A DNA stretch of 64,000 nt from Lachnoanaerobaculum sp. ICM7 (GTDB taxonomy: Bacteria > Bacillota > Clostridia > Lachnospirales > Lachnospiraceae). The stretch spans positions 49,366-113,365 of the forward strand of contig NZ_ALJL01000030.1 of the NCBI RefSeq assembly GCF_000287675.1, given 5' to 3'. The notes under the pieces were generated by a model, which did no database searches, was not told the origin of the DNA, and worked only from the letters and a program-made list of their open reading frames with translations. The position numbers and the translations under genes are program-made. This document shows, in pieces, positions 1-7,770 of this stretch (within the stretch, counting starts at the first letter, position 1; each line of letters opens with the position of its first letter).

Positions 1-26
1 GCAGGTTGTAGCGAGTATATAAGTTG

Positions 27-66
27 CAGACAGATAGGTTTTTATATATTGTATAAAAACCGTCTG
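27..66. other. imperfect hairpin in non-coding DNA
   Basis: A ten-base-pair perfect stem (GGTTTTTATA at 37-46 with TATAAAAACC at 52-61, loop TATTG) is extended outside by CAGAC/GTCTG across an asymmetric bulge. No run of T follows on the plus strand, so it is not an obvious rho-independent terminator. It may be the 3' end of a transcript that begins outside the window. Confidence 0.45.
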
Positions 67-110
67 ACTCTATGTAAAAAATCAAATAAAGTATGGTTTA
101 TAACTGTGAA

Positions 111-167
111 GTATCAATGAAAGAAGTGTCACAGTAAAGGCTTACTAGGTAGCCGCTCATTGATACC
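111..167. other. possible structured element, long inverted repeat
   Basis: GTATCAATGA (111-120) pairs perfectly with TCATTGATAC (158-167), enclosing a 37-nt loop that itself holds GGCT/AGCC arms. No ORF of note crosses it. It could be a small structured RNA, a protein-binding palindrome or a mobile-element end. I cannot assign it to a known RNA family. Confidence 0.35.
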
Positions 168-190
168 CAACATATTGAAAAATAAAGAAA

Positions 191-241
191 GCCATGTAAG
201 TATAACTGTCAGGATATGAGATATATTTTGGCAGTTTTTAT
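191..241 (+). repeat. direct repeat copy A, terminator-like hairpin
   Basis: This ~50-bp unit recurs almost unchanged at 884-934, so the two copies bracket the hic cassette. Each copy contains AACTGTCA followed about 17 nt later by TGGCAGTT (TGACAGTT in the other copy), a stem with a T-rich 3' side, consistent with a rho-independent terminator. The repeat arrangement suggests duplication on insertion, or a cassette that could recombine out. Confidence 0.5.
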
Positions 242-290
242 AGTATATGTTTATATTATTGTTTTTTGAAAAATAAATTAAGTAAAAATA

Positions 291-319
291 TTGACAAGTA
301 CGCATAAAATACGTACAGT
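291..319 (+). promoter_or_regulatory. hic promoter with overlapping palindromic operator
   Basis: TTGACA (291-296) lies 17 bp before TACAGT (314-319), a plausible sigma-A promoter. The perfect arms GTACG (298-302) and CGTAC (312-316) occupy the spacer and enter the -10. HicB-type antitoxins are known to repress their own promoters through a C-terminal DNA-binding domain, so this palindrome is a natural HicB operator; that assignment is inference. Confidence 0.5.
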
Positions 320-342
320 ATAAATGATATCAGGAGAAAGCG

Positions 343-465
343 ATGAAACGTAGAGATTTAATAAGAAAGCTGGAAGAGGCAGGATTTAAACTCAAACGAC
401 ATGGAAAAGAACATGATATTTTTGAAAGAGGAGAAAATGAGAGTTGTATATCCAACATTGATTGA
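343..465 (+). pseudogene. hicA: truncated HicA toxin remnant
   Basis: HicA is a small double-stranded-RNA-binding-fold mRNA interferase of about 60 residues. The reading frame here has a good Shine-Dalgarno site (AGGAGAAAG) and the typical HicA start: MKRRDLIRKLEEAGF, then a basic stretch with the catalytic-type histidine region KRHGKEHD. After about 29 residues it runs into sequence that is really the ribosome-binding site and start of hicB, and stops after 40 codons. The C-terminal half with the usual PRHREI-like motif is missing, which points to an internal deletion. The toxin is therefore almost certainly inactive. Confidence 0.6.
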
Positions 466-865
466 AAAGTCGGATGAAATTTACTTAGTATTTGTTCCGG
501 ATTTGATGATATATACAGAGGGCAAAGATCTGGCTGATGCTATTGAAATGGCTAGGGACGCTATAAGCTTAAAGTGTTTAAGTATTGAGGATAGCAAAAA
601 AGAAATTCCGGGACCGTCAAATTATGAAAAGGCTATAGATTTAGCTAAAAGTATTCATGAGGGTGAAAGTTTCGATTATACAAGAGGTATAATTACAACC
701 GTAGATGCAGACTTAACAAGATACAGAAAAAAACTGGATAAGAAAATGGTTAGGAAAAATTTGACTATACCGAGTTGGATGAATGTTGAGGCAAAACGGT
801 TGAACTTAAATATTTCAAGAGTTTTACAAGATGCACTTGAAGAAAGGTTCCATGCATTAAATTAG
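437..865 (+). CDS. hicB: HicB family antitoxin, orphaned
   Basis: A 142-residue protein with the HicB layout: an N-terminal partial RNase-H-like fold (VYPTLIEKSDEIYLVFVPD, then a TEGKDLADAIEMARDA helix) and a C-terminal DNA-binding segment resembling the ribbon-helix-helix or HTH of HicB (NLTIPSWMNVEAKRLNLNIS). HicB neutralises HicA and represses the operon. An upstream in-frame ATG at 401 exists, but the ATG at 437 has an AAAGAGGAG ribosome-binding site and gives the normal N-terminus. The gene overlaps the truncated hicA remnant in another frame. Its partner toxin is broken, so it probably survives as an orphan antitoxin or repressor, perhaps protecting against related HicA toxins. Confidence 0.75.
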   Translation: MRVVYPTLIEKSDEIYLVFVPDLMIYTEGKDLADAIEMARDAISLKCLSIEDSKKEIPGPSNYEKAIDLAKSIHEGESFDYTRGIITTVDADLTRYRKKLDKKMVRKNLTIPSWMNVEAKRLNLNISRVLQDALEERFHALN

Positions 866-883
866 TATATATTAAAAAGGTAA

Positions 884-934
884 GCTATGTAAGTATAACT
901 GTCAGGATGTTAGATACATTTTGACAGTTTTTAT
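884..934 (+). repeat. direct repeat copy B, terminator-like hairpin
   Basis: Second copy of the 191-241 unit, placed just after the hicB stop. AACTGTCA (897-904) pairs perfectly with TGACAGTT (922-929), followed by TTTATA. It probably terminates the hic transcript. The remaining stretch to 1091 is AT-rich and holds no gene that I can see. Confidence 0.5.
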
Positions 935-1091
935 ATTGGGAATATTGAATCGTCAGGGATTTATTTTAAGCTTTGACTATATTATTATAATTATATTTGA
1001 TACAATATGACGATATAAGTTTTGAATGTATTTAATCTTACATAATTTACTATAGTATTAAATATTCAAGTATTTTGAAAGAAAAGAGAGT

Positions 1092-1478
1092 ATGAGTTAT
1101 AAAAACATAAGAAAAGAATGTGAAGAGTTGTGGGCAAAAAATAAATACTATGTACTGAGTAAATCACATAAGGAATATCTCGGGATAAGAGAGTACTTGA
1201 AAGGGAATGAATTGGATGTTTCATTTCTGAAAGATAAAATACAAAAAATAAAAGGCATGAATGAGAGTAGGAAAGATTTCAGTAATGCCGTTCTTCATGT
1301 GTGGGGATATTTTAAAGAGGATGCAAGTGCTGTAGAGAAGCAAGAATTATTTAATACATTAAATGAATATATGGAAGAGAGAAGCAGTCAGACAGTTGTA
1401 ATTGACTATTTAAATACTTTATTAAAGAAATACCCAAATGAATATTTGGAAAACTCCACTTTCTTAACAGGAGAATAA
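1092..1478 (+). CDS. DUF1722 (YbgA-like) protein
   Basis: A 128-residue protein matching the DUF1722 domain: a KNKYYVLSKSHKEYLGIREYL segment near the N-terminus is followed by helices with a conserved HVWGYF motif and a C-terminal YLNTLLKKYPNEYL. In E. coli the same domain (YbgA) is encoded next to the photolyase gene, and in many bacteria it is fused to or neighbours DUF523. The biochemical role is unknown. The stop codon lies one base before the start of the next gene, so the two are an operon. The start has AAGAAAAGAGAG upstream as a weak ribosome-binding site. Confidence 0.75.
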   Translation: MSYKNIRKECEELWAKNKYYVLSKSHKEYLGIREYLKGNELDVSFLKDKIQKIKGMNESRKDFSNAVLHVWGYFKEDASAVEKQELFNTLNEYMEERSSQTVVIDYLNTLLKKYPNEYLENSTFLTGE

Positions 1479-1479
1479 T

Positions 1480-1848
1480 ATGAGACTATGGCATGAAAAA
1501 ATTATACACTTGTTACCTAAAAATCAGCTGCTTGGACAGCATAGAGAATGTTGTGCTCTTAGGGGAAACGGTTGGAAGAAGAAACATAAAACCGTAGATT
1601 ATGTGTTTTCATATCCGCCATATCTTTTATTCAGATACCATTTGTTGGTAATGGATGAGATGGAAAAAAGAGGATATAATGTTTCAGGGGAGTGGAAGGA
1701 TAGAAATTACAGAGGTAAAATTGCAGAAAAATATATAGATCTTGAAGAGGAAATCATAGAAGATCCAATTTATAAAGAGCATAATATTGAATATCTGGAT
1801 GAATGTATAGAGAATTTAAGAAATAAAGGTATAGAGCTTAAATTATAG
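1480..1848 (+). CDS. TIGR02328 family, pyrimidine-dimer-glycosylase-like protein
   Basis: A 122-residue protein that begins MRLWHEKIIHLLPKNQLLGQ and then has HRECCALRGNGWKKKH and VDYVFSYPPYLLFRYHLLVM. This is the signature of the TIGR02328 family, which is distantly related to the T4 endonuclease V / Pyr_excise fold (N-terminal region, RE and CCALRG motifs). The likely role is DNA repair, though no member that I know of has been characterised biochemically. It is translationally coupled to the DUF1722 gene. The neighbour's link to photolyase elsewhere makes a shared UV- or base-damage role plausible, as inference. Confidence 0.7.
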   Translation: MRLWHEKIIHLLPKNQLLGQHRECCALRGNGWKKKHKTVDYVFSYPPYLLFRYHLLVMDEMEKRGYNVSGEWKDRNYRGKIAEKYIDLEEEIIEDPIYKEHNIEYLDECIENLRNKGIELKL

Positions 1849-1981
1849 AATTTATAAAATTCCTTGATACTTTTGTCGGAACATAAAATTTCGCCTATAA
1901 AAATATTCTCTTAAATATTTATACATATTTATGGTATATAATAGTGAAGACTTTACAATAACTTATTTATATGGAGGAAAA

Positions 1982-3634
1982 GTGAAGAAGAAGGTTTTAA
2001 TAGGTATTGTTGTAGTTCTATGTATCATACTTGGAATTATATTTATATCAAGAGAAATGGATGGAATTATAGGCTCAAAAGAGAAGATTACACAGGCGCA
2101 GTTATATCAGGTTGAGGGTGATGATGTAGCGCTTGTATATAATTATTCTTTGCAAAAGGCCAAAGCAATATATAAAGACGGAGTGGTATATGTACCTCTA
2201 AATTGGACAAGAGCAATACTCAATGATAAATTTTATTACAGTGATGATGAAAAGCTTCTTTCATACGCTTTGCCTACAGAAATAGTTTATGCAAATTTTG
2301 AGAATGTGGATAATAACGGAAAGCCGCTTTTGCTTGAATCGGACGGAAAGGTTTATTTGTCTATAGAAACCATAAAGGCTTATACAGACGTATGGGTAGA
2401 TTCATATACTGACAGTGAAATTAAAAAGGTGTATATCAATAATACTTTCGGTAGTTATGATGTTGCTACAATAAAGTCAAAGTCGGGACTGAGAGTGGAT
2501 GCCGATAATTGGTCTGCAAGTATAGAGGGTGTGGAACTTAAGAAAGATGAAAATGTTACAATAGTTGAACAAAATGAGAAGTGGTATAAAGTTTTCACAC
2601 AAAGCGGTTTGATGGGATATGTAAAGAAAAATCACTTGAAAAATTTTACACAAGCTGAAAGACAAAGTGGATTTGTAAAGCCGGAATATACTTCCATATC
2701 AATGGATGAGAAGGTTGTTCTTGGATGGCATCAGGTAACGACAGCTGCCGCAAACAGCGGTATGGAGAAGGTTGTTGCAAATACAAGTGGAATGAACGTA
2801 ATATCACCGACATGGTTCAAACTTTCAGATAATAAGGGCAATTATACTTCTATAGCAAGTAAAGATTATGTAGATGCGGCACATAAAAAGAACTTACAGG
2901 TATGGCCTTTAATTGATAATTTCAGTAAGGATATCAGTACATTAAAGATATTGTCTTCTTCTGAAAACAGAAAAAATCTTATTTCAAATCTGATTGCAGA
3001 TGCAAAGAAATATGGTTTTGACGGAATAAATATAGATTTTGAGTCACTCACTCAGGATAATGCACCACATTTTATTCAGTTTATAAGAGAGCTTTCTGTT
3101 TCTTGCAGAAATAATAAAATGGTGTTGAGTGTAGATGTTCCGATTCCGGCATCTTACAATATGTACTATGAAAGAGATGAGCTGGCTGAAGTTGTGGATT
3201 ATGTTATAAATATGGGATACGATGAGCATTACAGCGGATCTGATGAAGGAAGCAGTGCTTCTATAGACTTTGTAAAAAATTCCATTACAGACAGCCTTAC
3301 AGAAGTACCTAAGGAAAAACTTATAAATGCTGTTCCGGTATATACAAGGGTTTGGACCAAGGAAAATGATAAGGTTACATCAACCGCACTCGGAATGGTA
3401 GGAGCTGCTACATGGGTAAAGGAAAACAATGTAAATCTAACATGGGACGAGGAAGTAGGTCAGTATGTAGGGCAAACCACAGTGGGAAATGCCACCAAGT
3501 ATATATGGATGGAAGATGAGCGTTCTATGAAGCTTAAAATGGATGCGGTAAAGGAAGCCGATTTGGCGGGAGTGGCAGTTTGGAAACTGGGACTTGAACC
3601 TAAAGAGATCTGGGATGTTATATCATATAAATGA
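1982..3634 (+). CDS. membrane-anchored GH18 glycoside hydrolase with SH3 domain
   Basis: The preferred start is GTG at 1982 (550 residues) behind GGAGG at 1973-1977. The longer frame from ATG 1931 would begin inside a TATATAAT promoter-like sequence. Order: one N-terminal membrane anchor (residues ~4-22), a copper-amine-oxidase-N-like segment (~35-150), a bacterial SH3 domain (~165-225), and a GH18 TIM barrel (~240-550). The barrel carries DGINIDFESL, which contains the DxxDxDxE catalytic signature with the terminal E as acid/base. The family includes the YaaH/SleL cortex and peptidoglycan N-acetylglucosaminidases. The likely role is cell-wall glycan turnover outside the membrane. The gene is monocistronic, with a terminator after it. 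Confidence 0.85.
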   Translation: MKKKVLIGIVVVLCIILGIIFISREMDGIIGSKEKITQAQLYQVEGDDVALVYNYSLQKAKAIYKDGVVYVPLNWTRAILNDKFYYSDDEKLLSYALPTEIVYANFENVDNNGKPLLLESDGKVYLSIETIKAYTDVWVDSYTDSEIKKVYINNTFGSYDVATIKSKSGLRVDADNWSASIEGVELKKDENVTIVEQNEKWYKVFTQSGLMGYVKKNHLKNFTQAERQSGFVKPEYTSISMDEKVVLGWHQVTTAAANSGMEKVVANTSGMNVISPTWFKLSDNKGNYTSIASKDYVDAAHKKNLQVWPLIDNFSKDISTLKILSSSENRKNLISNLIADAKKYGFDGINIDFESLTQDNAPHFIQFIRELSVSCRNNKMVLSVDVPIPASYNMYYERDELAEVVDYVINMGYDEHYSGSDEGSSASIDFVKNSITDSLTEVPKEKLINAVPVYTRVWTKENDKVTSTALGMVGAATWVKENNVNLTWDEEVGQYVGQTTVGNATKYIWMEDERSMKLKMDAVKEADLAGVAVWKLGLEPKEIWDVISYK

Positions 3635-3684
3635 TAATGGATATTTAAAATAAAATGTAGTATTATACAATTGTTTACAAAACT

Positions 3685-3712
3685 TCAGTCATATTGATGT
3701 GGCTGATTTTTT
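3685..3712 (+). terminator. rho-independent terminator after GH18 gene
   Basis: TCAGTCA (3685-3691) pairs with TGGCTGA (3700-3706) with one G-U, and is followed by TTTTTT. It separates the GH18 gene from the IdeS-like gene, so the latter needs its own promoter in the short gap or relies on read-through. Confidence 0.6.
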
Positions 3713-3744
3713 GTGCAATTTTTGAGTAATGAAAGGGTAGTAAA

Positions 3745-5676
3745 GTGAAAAAGAATAGATTTGTCCCGACAGTTTTGGGGCTTACCATGTTGATGTCCTT
3801 TAATGCATATGCAGGTGCTGACGGATGGAAACAGGAAAATAATAAATGGAAATATTATAAAGAAGATAAGGCTCTAAAAGCCTGGCAGCAGATAAATAAT
3901 AACTGGTATTTCTTTAATGAAGACGGAAGTTTAAAAACCGGATGGTATATGGATGCTTCAAATAATTGGTATTTTTTGGACAGCTCTAAGACGGCAAATG
4001 AGGGAGTACTGCTGTCAGGCTGGCAGTGGATAGACGGATATTGTTATTATTTTGAAGGAACAGATAATACTACATTTGGAAAAATGTATTCAAATACTGA
4101 TGTCAGCGGATATAGAGTTGATGCTTTAGGAAGATGGATTAATGAAAGCGGAACAGAGTATTATGAAGCCGGTAAGGGGATAAGTACAGGTAATGCTTCA
4201 CAGAGCTCATCGAATACAGCAAAGAAACAAGGTAATGCAGGTGGTTTGGGAAAAAGTAGTGGAAGCGGAGGCTTGGGCAAGGGCGAAAGCTCCGGTAAAG
4301 GTGGAAGTTCCGGTAAAAGCAGAGGCTTGGGTAGAGGCGGAAGCTTAGGAAAAGACGGCGGATCAGATAGCCTGGGCAAAGGTGAAAGCTACGATAAAAG
4401 CGCCGGATCAAATAAGGGAGAAAATACCGGAAGAAGTGATGACTTAAGCAACTTAAATCAAGGAGAAAAAAGAGAAGAAAGCAGAATATTAAGAGAATCG
4501 GAAAATGGCGGAAGTTTCAGTAGAAGTGAAGGTTCGATAAGTCAAAGAAAAGAATTAAGCCAGGATAAAGAGGATACCCAAAAGTCTAATGAGAGCCCTG
4601 TAAAGCCTGCTACATCTTCAAATGTAGAGATACCGAAAGAAGAGGAAAAAAAGGATATAGAGCCAAAGGAAAGTAAAAAGCTTGAGGCTAAAAGAAAAGA
4701 GAGTACACAGGACAGGGATGAAAAGATAAAAGAATCATTGATTACTCCGGAGAATGACAATGTTGTTCAGTATACGACTGAAGATGGTGAAATCAGAACC
4801 ATTATCTGGGCAAAGGGGATTAACGGTCCTCTTATGGGAGAAGGCGGAGATTTTCATAAAGAGATTATACAAGGCGGTAAAGATACTTATATAACATATA
4901 CTGTACCATATTCAAGCGGAGACGGATGGTATGATGTTAATAAAACGACAAGCGGTGGAAATATCGATATAGATAAAAATCTTTGCTTTGCGGCGGTATC
5001 ATCAAATATGCTTCATTGGTGGTTTGATCAAAATATTGAATATGTTGACAGATATATAGAAAAAAACGGAGATATAATTCGTGCAAACAGAAAACTTTCA
5101 GATTTAAAAACTTCTTTTGAGAGTCAGGAAAAAAGTGAAATATTTGAACTTTATAAGGTGCTGTACGGATATAATGAGAGAGGCTTTTATTCGGATCTTT
5201 TGATGGATTTGTTCATTAACGGATATACTCCAAAAATAACGGGTGCTACTAATATAGAGAGTGACGACCTCATTCCAAGTAATAACGGTGGATTTTTCCA
5301 TGATGTTTTCAAAGGGGAAAAACTTACAGAGCGTACCTATGGCGGAAACTATCAATCCTTAAGTGATCTTCTTAAAGAAATTTTTGGGAACGGCGGTATA
5401 GTAGGAGTTTCTCATAAAGTATTTAGAAAGAGTAATCATATTGTAACTCTGTGGGGTGCGGAATATGATTTGAACGGAAAGCTGAAAGCTGTATATGTCA
5501 GTGATTCTGACGATCAGGATGAAAGAAGTGTAGGTATGAAACGTTATGAAATCCGAAATGTCGGGGGAAGGGCAAAATTATCTACCAACGAGACTGATAA
5601 GTCTGCAGGTGCTGAGGTAGGCTATCTGCATATCCTATACCTTGGAACAAATCAATGGAATGATTATTTCAGATAA
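3745..5676 (+). CDS. secreted IdeS/Mac-1-like cysteine protease with cell-wall-binding repeats
   Basis: A 643-residue protein. Residues 1-23 are a signal peptide ending AYA. Residues ~27-135 hold tryptophan/tyrosine-rich choline-binding-type repeats (GWKQENNKWKYY, NNWYFFNEDGSLKTGW). Residues ~140-335 are a low-complexity Gly/Ser then Lys/Glu linker. Residues ~345-643 match streptococcal IdeS/Mac-1 (peptidase family C66). The nucleophile is C414 in LCFAAVSSNMLHWWFDQN, the oxyanion lysine K400 is in GWYDVNK, H565 is in SNHIVTLWGAEYD, and D587/D589 are in VYVSDSDD; all sit in the right order. IdeS cleaves the IgG hinge. Activity on IgG here is inference; another immunoglobulin could be the target. 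The gene stands alone between terminators. Confidence 0.85.
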   Translation: MKKNRFVPTVLGLTMLMSFNAYAGADGWKQENNKWKYYKEDKALKAWQQINNNWYFFNEDGSLKTGWYMDASNNWYFLDSSKTANEGVLLSGWQWIDGYCYYFEGTDNTTFGKMYSNTDVSGYRVDALGRWINESGTEYYEAGKGISTGNASQSSSNTAKKQGNAGGLGKSSGSGGLGKGESSGKGGSSGKSRGLGRGGSLGKDGGSDSLGKGESYDKSAGSNKGENTGRSDDLSNLNQGEKREESRILRESENGGSFSRSEGSISQRKELSQDKEDTQKSNESPVKPATSSNVEIPKEEEKKDIEPKESKKLEAKRKESTQDRDEKIKESLITPENDNVVQYTTEDGEIRTIIWAKGINGPLMGEGGDFHKEIIQGGKDTYITYTVPYSSGDGWYDVNKTTSGGNIDIDKNLCFAAVSSNMLHWWFDQNIEYVDRYIEKNGDIIRANRKLSDLKTSFESQEKSEIFELYKVLYGYNERGFYSDLLMDLFINGYTPKITGATNIESDDLIPSNNGGFFHDVFKGEKLTERTYGGNYQSLSDLLKEIFGNGGIVGVSHKVFRKSNHIVTLWGAEYDLNGKLKAVYVSDSDDQDERSVGMKRYEIRNVGGRAKLSTNETDKSAGAEVGYLHILYLGTNQWNDYFR

Positions 5677-6020
5677 TTACATTTGTGGTTATATTTATAA
5701 TTGAAATATTCTATCTCTAATCAATACATTAACCTCAAAATGGGTGTTTGTACATATACATAAGCTTAAATACCGTAATTTCCAATCAAAAGCAAATTGT
5801 AGTTAGTAGTCAGATAGCTTTATTATAATTAGAATCAGAAAACATCAATATAAATAATTGTAATAATAGATATCTATAGTTTTTATTTAGAATAAAGTGT
5901 TGGAAAAGATAAATTATCTATTTTCAGCACTTTTTAGTATATAGTTTAAATGGGTTTGCAAGTTTATAACGTTGGGATATGCTATTTAAATAGTATAATT
6001 TTCTAGGAGGTAGTATAAAA
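5677..6020. promoter_or_regulatory. intergenic region with terminator and promoter for the defence-like module
   Basis: This 344-bp AT-rich gap has no gene. AAAGTGTTGGAAAAGAT (from 5894) pairs with ATCTATTTTCAGCACTTT, ending in a T run near 5935: a terminator, probably for the IdeS-like gene. Downstream, TTGCAA (5956-5961) with TATGCT (5978-5983), or TTGGGA (5972-5977) with TATAAT (5994-5999), could drive the MBL gene. The second would place the transcript start almost on the ribosome-binding site, so the first is more usable. Confidence 0.45.
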
Positions 6021-6941
6021 GTGATAACAATTTATAATTTTTCAGAAGGACAAGAGGATGTCTTTTGTATCAGTATTGGAGAACAGGAAAAAACTAATCT
6101 TTTAGTTGATGGTGGAAATGGAAATATAGACTTTATAACTAAAATGGAAGAATTTGGGATTGAAGAATTGCACTATGTGCTACTTACACATATAGACCAA
6201 GATCATATAAAGGGCTTAATAAAGTTATTTAAAAACAAAGAGAATTATGAAGGCATAACAGTTATATATAATAAATTTATAAATGGAGTGATTTCATATA
6301 ATCAAGCTAAACAGTTTGAAGAGTTGACGGAGCGTTTTCACAATATAGTTTCTTATAGGGAATATCAAGATAGTGAAGGAAGCATTATTTTTTTGAGTAT
6401 AGGTGAAAGGGAAAAACGGGAAAAAGAAGAAGGAAAAATCTACATTACATTTTTGTCCCCTAATAAAGAAAAGGTGCAAAAATTATATGAATACTATGAT
6501 TATTATAAATCTAGAAATAAGCCAAAAGCCGGTAATGGAAAAATAGTTAATCAAAGTTCTATTATATTTATATTAGAGTATAACAACTATGTTGTATTGA
6601 TGACGGGAGATGGCTATATAGAAGATATAATTGAGGATATTAAGGATTTGTCTGATGACAAAAAAACAAATAATCCTATAGAAAAATTTGATATTATAAA
6701 AATTCCACATCATGGTTCTGAAGATAATAACAAGCAACTTGATGAGTTATTGAAAAGACTACCTTGCGATAAATTTATTATTACGAACAAGTTTAAAGAT
6801 TTTAAACAAGGTGATGTAAGAATAAAAAAAGAATTGATAGATGTCCTTAATGGAAAAAAGGTATATAGTTCATCATATGAAGGAGAGTATAAGGATAAGG
6901 AAATATTAACGGTCATAAAAGAGAATACGATAAGATTATAG
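6021..6941 (+). CDS. metallo-beta-lactamase-fold hydrolase of a three-gene conflict module
   Basis: A 306-residue cytoplasmic protein (no signal peptide) starting at GTG behind CTAGGAGGTAG. It has the ComEC-like MBL pattern: LVDGGNGN near residue 29, the metal motif HxDxDH at H57-D59-D61-H62 (THIDQDHIKG), a bridging aspartate D197 in MTGDG, and the second-shell PHHGS at 230-233. The fold hydrolyses phosphodiester, nucleotide or other ester bonds; the substrate is unknown. The next gene starts 10 bp after the stop, and the third overlaps the second, so all three are co-translated. AVAST type 1 systems pair an MBL protein with a trypsin-like protease and an NTPase, which makes defence the leading hypothesis. 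Confidence 0.8.
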   Translation: MITIYNFSEGQEDVFCISIGEQEKTNLLVDGGNGNIDFITKMEEFGIEELHYVLLTHIDQDHIKGLIKLFKNKENYEGITVIYNKFINGVISYNQAKQFEELTERFHNIVSYREYQDSEGSIIFLSIGEREKREKEEGKIYITFLSPNKEKVQKLYEYYDYYKSRNKPKAGNGKIVNQSSIIFILEYNNYVVLMTGDGYIEDIIEDIKDLSDDKKTNNPIEKFDIIKIPHHGSEDNNKQLDELLKRLPCDKFIITNKFKDFKQGDVRIKKELIDVLNGKKVYSSSYEGEYKDKEILTVIKENTIRL

Positions 6942-6951
6942 AGGTATTATA

Positions 6952-7770
6952 ATGAATATAAATCAAAATATTGTTAGAATAAGGACAGGTACTCAAATTG
7001 GTTCGGGAATTATATATCCTTGTGAAGCCTGTAAAGAGTATAAATATAAACCATGGTATATTATATTTACAAATAGACATTTGGTAAAAGATTTGACGGA
7101 TATATCCGATGAAAACAAACTTAAAAAAATGGTTGCATTTGATATTTATGATCAAACAGGGAAATTGGTGGATATGGACTTGATTTTAGATATTAGACTT
7201 TTTACCTGTCAAAATTTATCAAAAGAAGATAACAAAGAACCTGAGGGAAGTCTTAAAAACCTTGTGGGTTTAGAAGATATAGCAGCTTTTTTAATTTGTT
7301 TTGAAATTGAAATAAAAATGGACTTAGAGATTAAATTAATGTGGGATGATAAAAAATTAAATACTATTTATGTTGAAGGCTTTCCTAAAGTTTTGTATGA
7401 TAATGAGATTTCATCCAAAATACAGATGCAAGGAAAATACAAAAAAGTTTTTCCTGAGAACAACAAATTCGGTATTTTTCAAATAACAGATGATTATCAC
7501 TGGTACAGTAATTTTAAAGATTTAAAACTTTTTCAGGGATTTTCAGGAGGACCTGTCTATAATATGGAAGAAAACTCTCATTTTATAGTAGGGTTAAATC
7601 AATCAGTTTTAAATATTAATGAGGGCGAAAATCCGTTTAAGTTGCTATATTATTATAAAATAAAGTATGTCTTGGAATATTTGAGAGAAAAAGGGTGTAT
7701 TATTTTTAGGAGGAATGAAGATCATTCGGTTAATGTGAGGTGGATATATGAAAGAAACAAAGAAAGTTAA
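6952..7770 (+). CDS. trypsin-like serine protease of the three-gene conflict module
   Basis: A 272-residue protein with a chymotrypsin-fold pattern and no signal peptide, so it acts inside the cell, unlike HtrA. The apparent triad is H43 (IIFTNRHLV), D109 (LEDIAAFLI) and S198 (FQGFSGGPVYN), in the classical order and spacing. Intracellular trypsin-like proteases encoded beside NTPases are known effectors in bacterial conflict systems, including AVAST type 1. The ribosome-binding site GAGGT lies at 6940-6944, overlapping the end of the MBL gene. Its last 23 bp overlap the NTPase start. The target protein is unknown. Confidence 0.8.
   Translation: MNINQNIVRIRTGTQIGSGIIYPCEACKEYKYKPWYIIFTNRHLVKDLTDISDENKLKKMVAFDIYDQTGKLVDMDLILDIRLFTCQNLSKEDNKEPEGSLKNLVGLEDIAAFLICFEIEIKMDLEIKLMWDDKKLNTIYVEGFPKVLYDNEISSKIQMQGKYKKVFPENNKFGIFQITDDYHWYSNFKDLKLFQGFSGGPVYNMEENSHFIVGLNQSVLNINEGENPFKLLYYYKIKYVLEYLREKGCIIFRRNEDHSVNVRWIYERNKES

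Noticed and set aside
1931..1981. ATG 1931 as start of the GH18 gene
   Set aside because: It would place the start in a TATATAAT promoter-like sequence and add a non-signal-like N-terminus before the membrane anchor; GTG 1982 has GGAGG.
4139..4411. Minus-strand frames rich in Arg/Leu/Pro opposite the IdeS-like gene
   Set aside because: They mirror the Gly/Ser/Lys linker codons of the protease gene and have no independent start signal.
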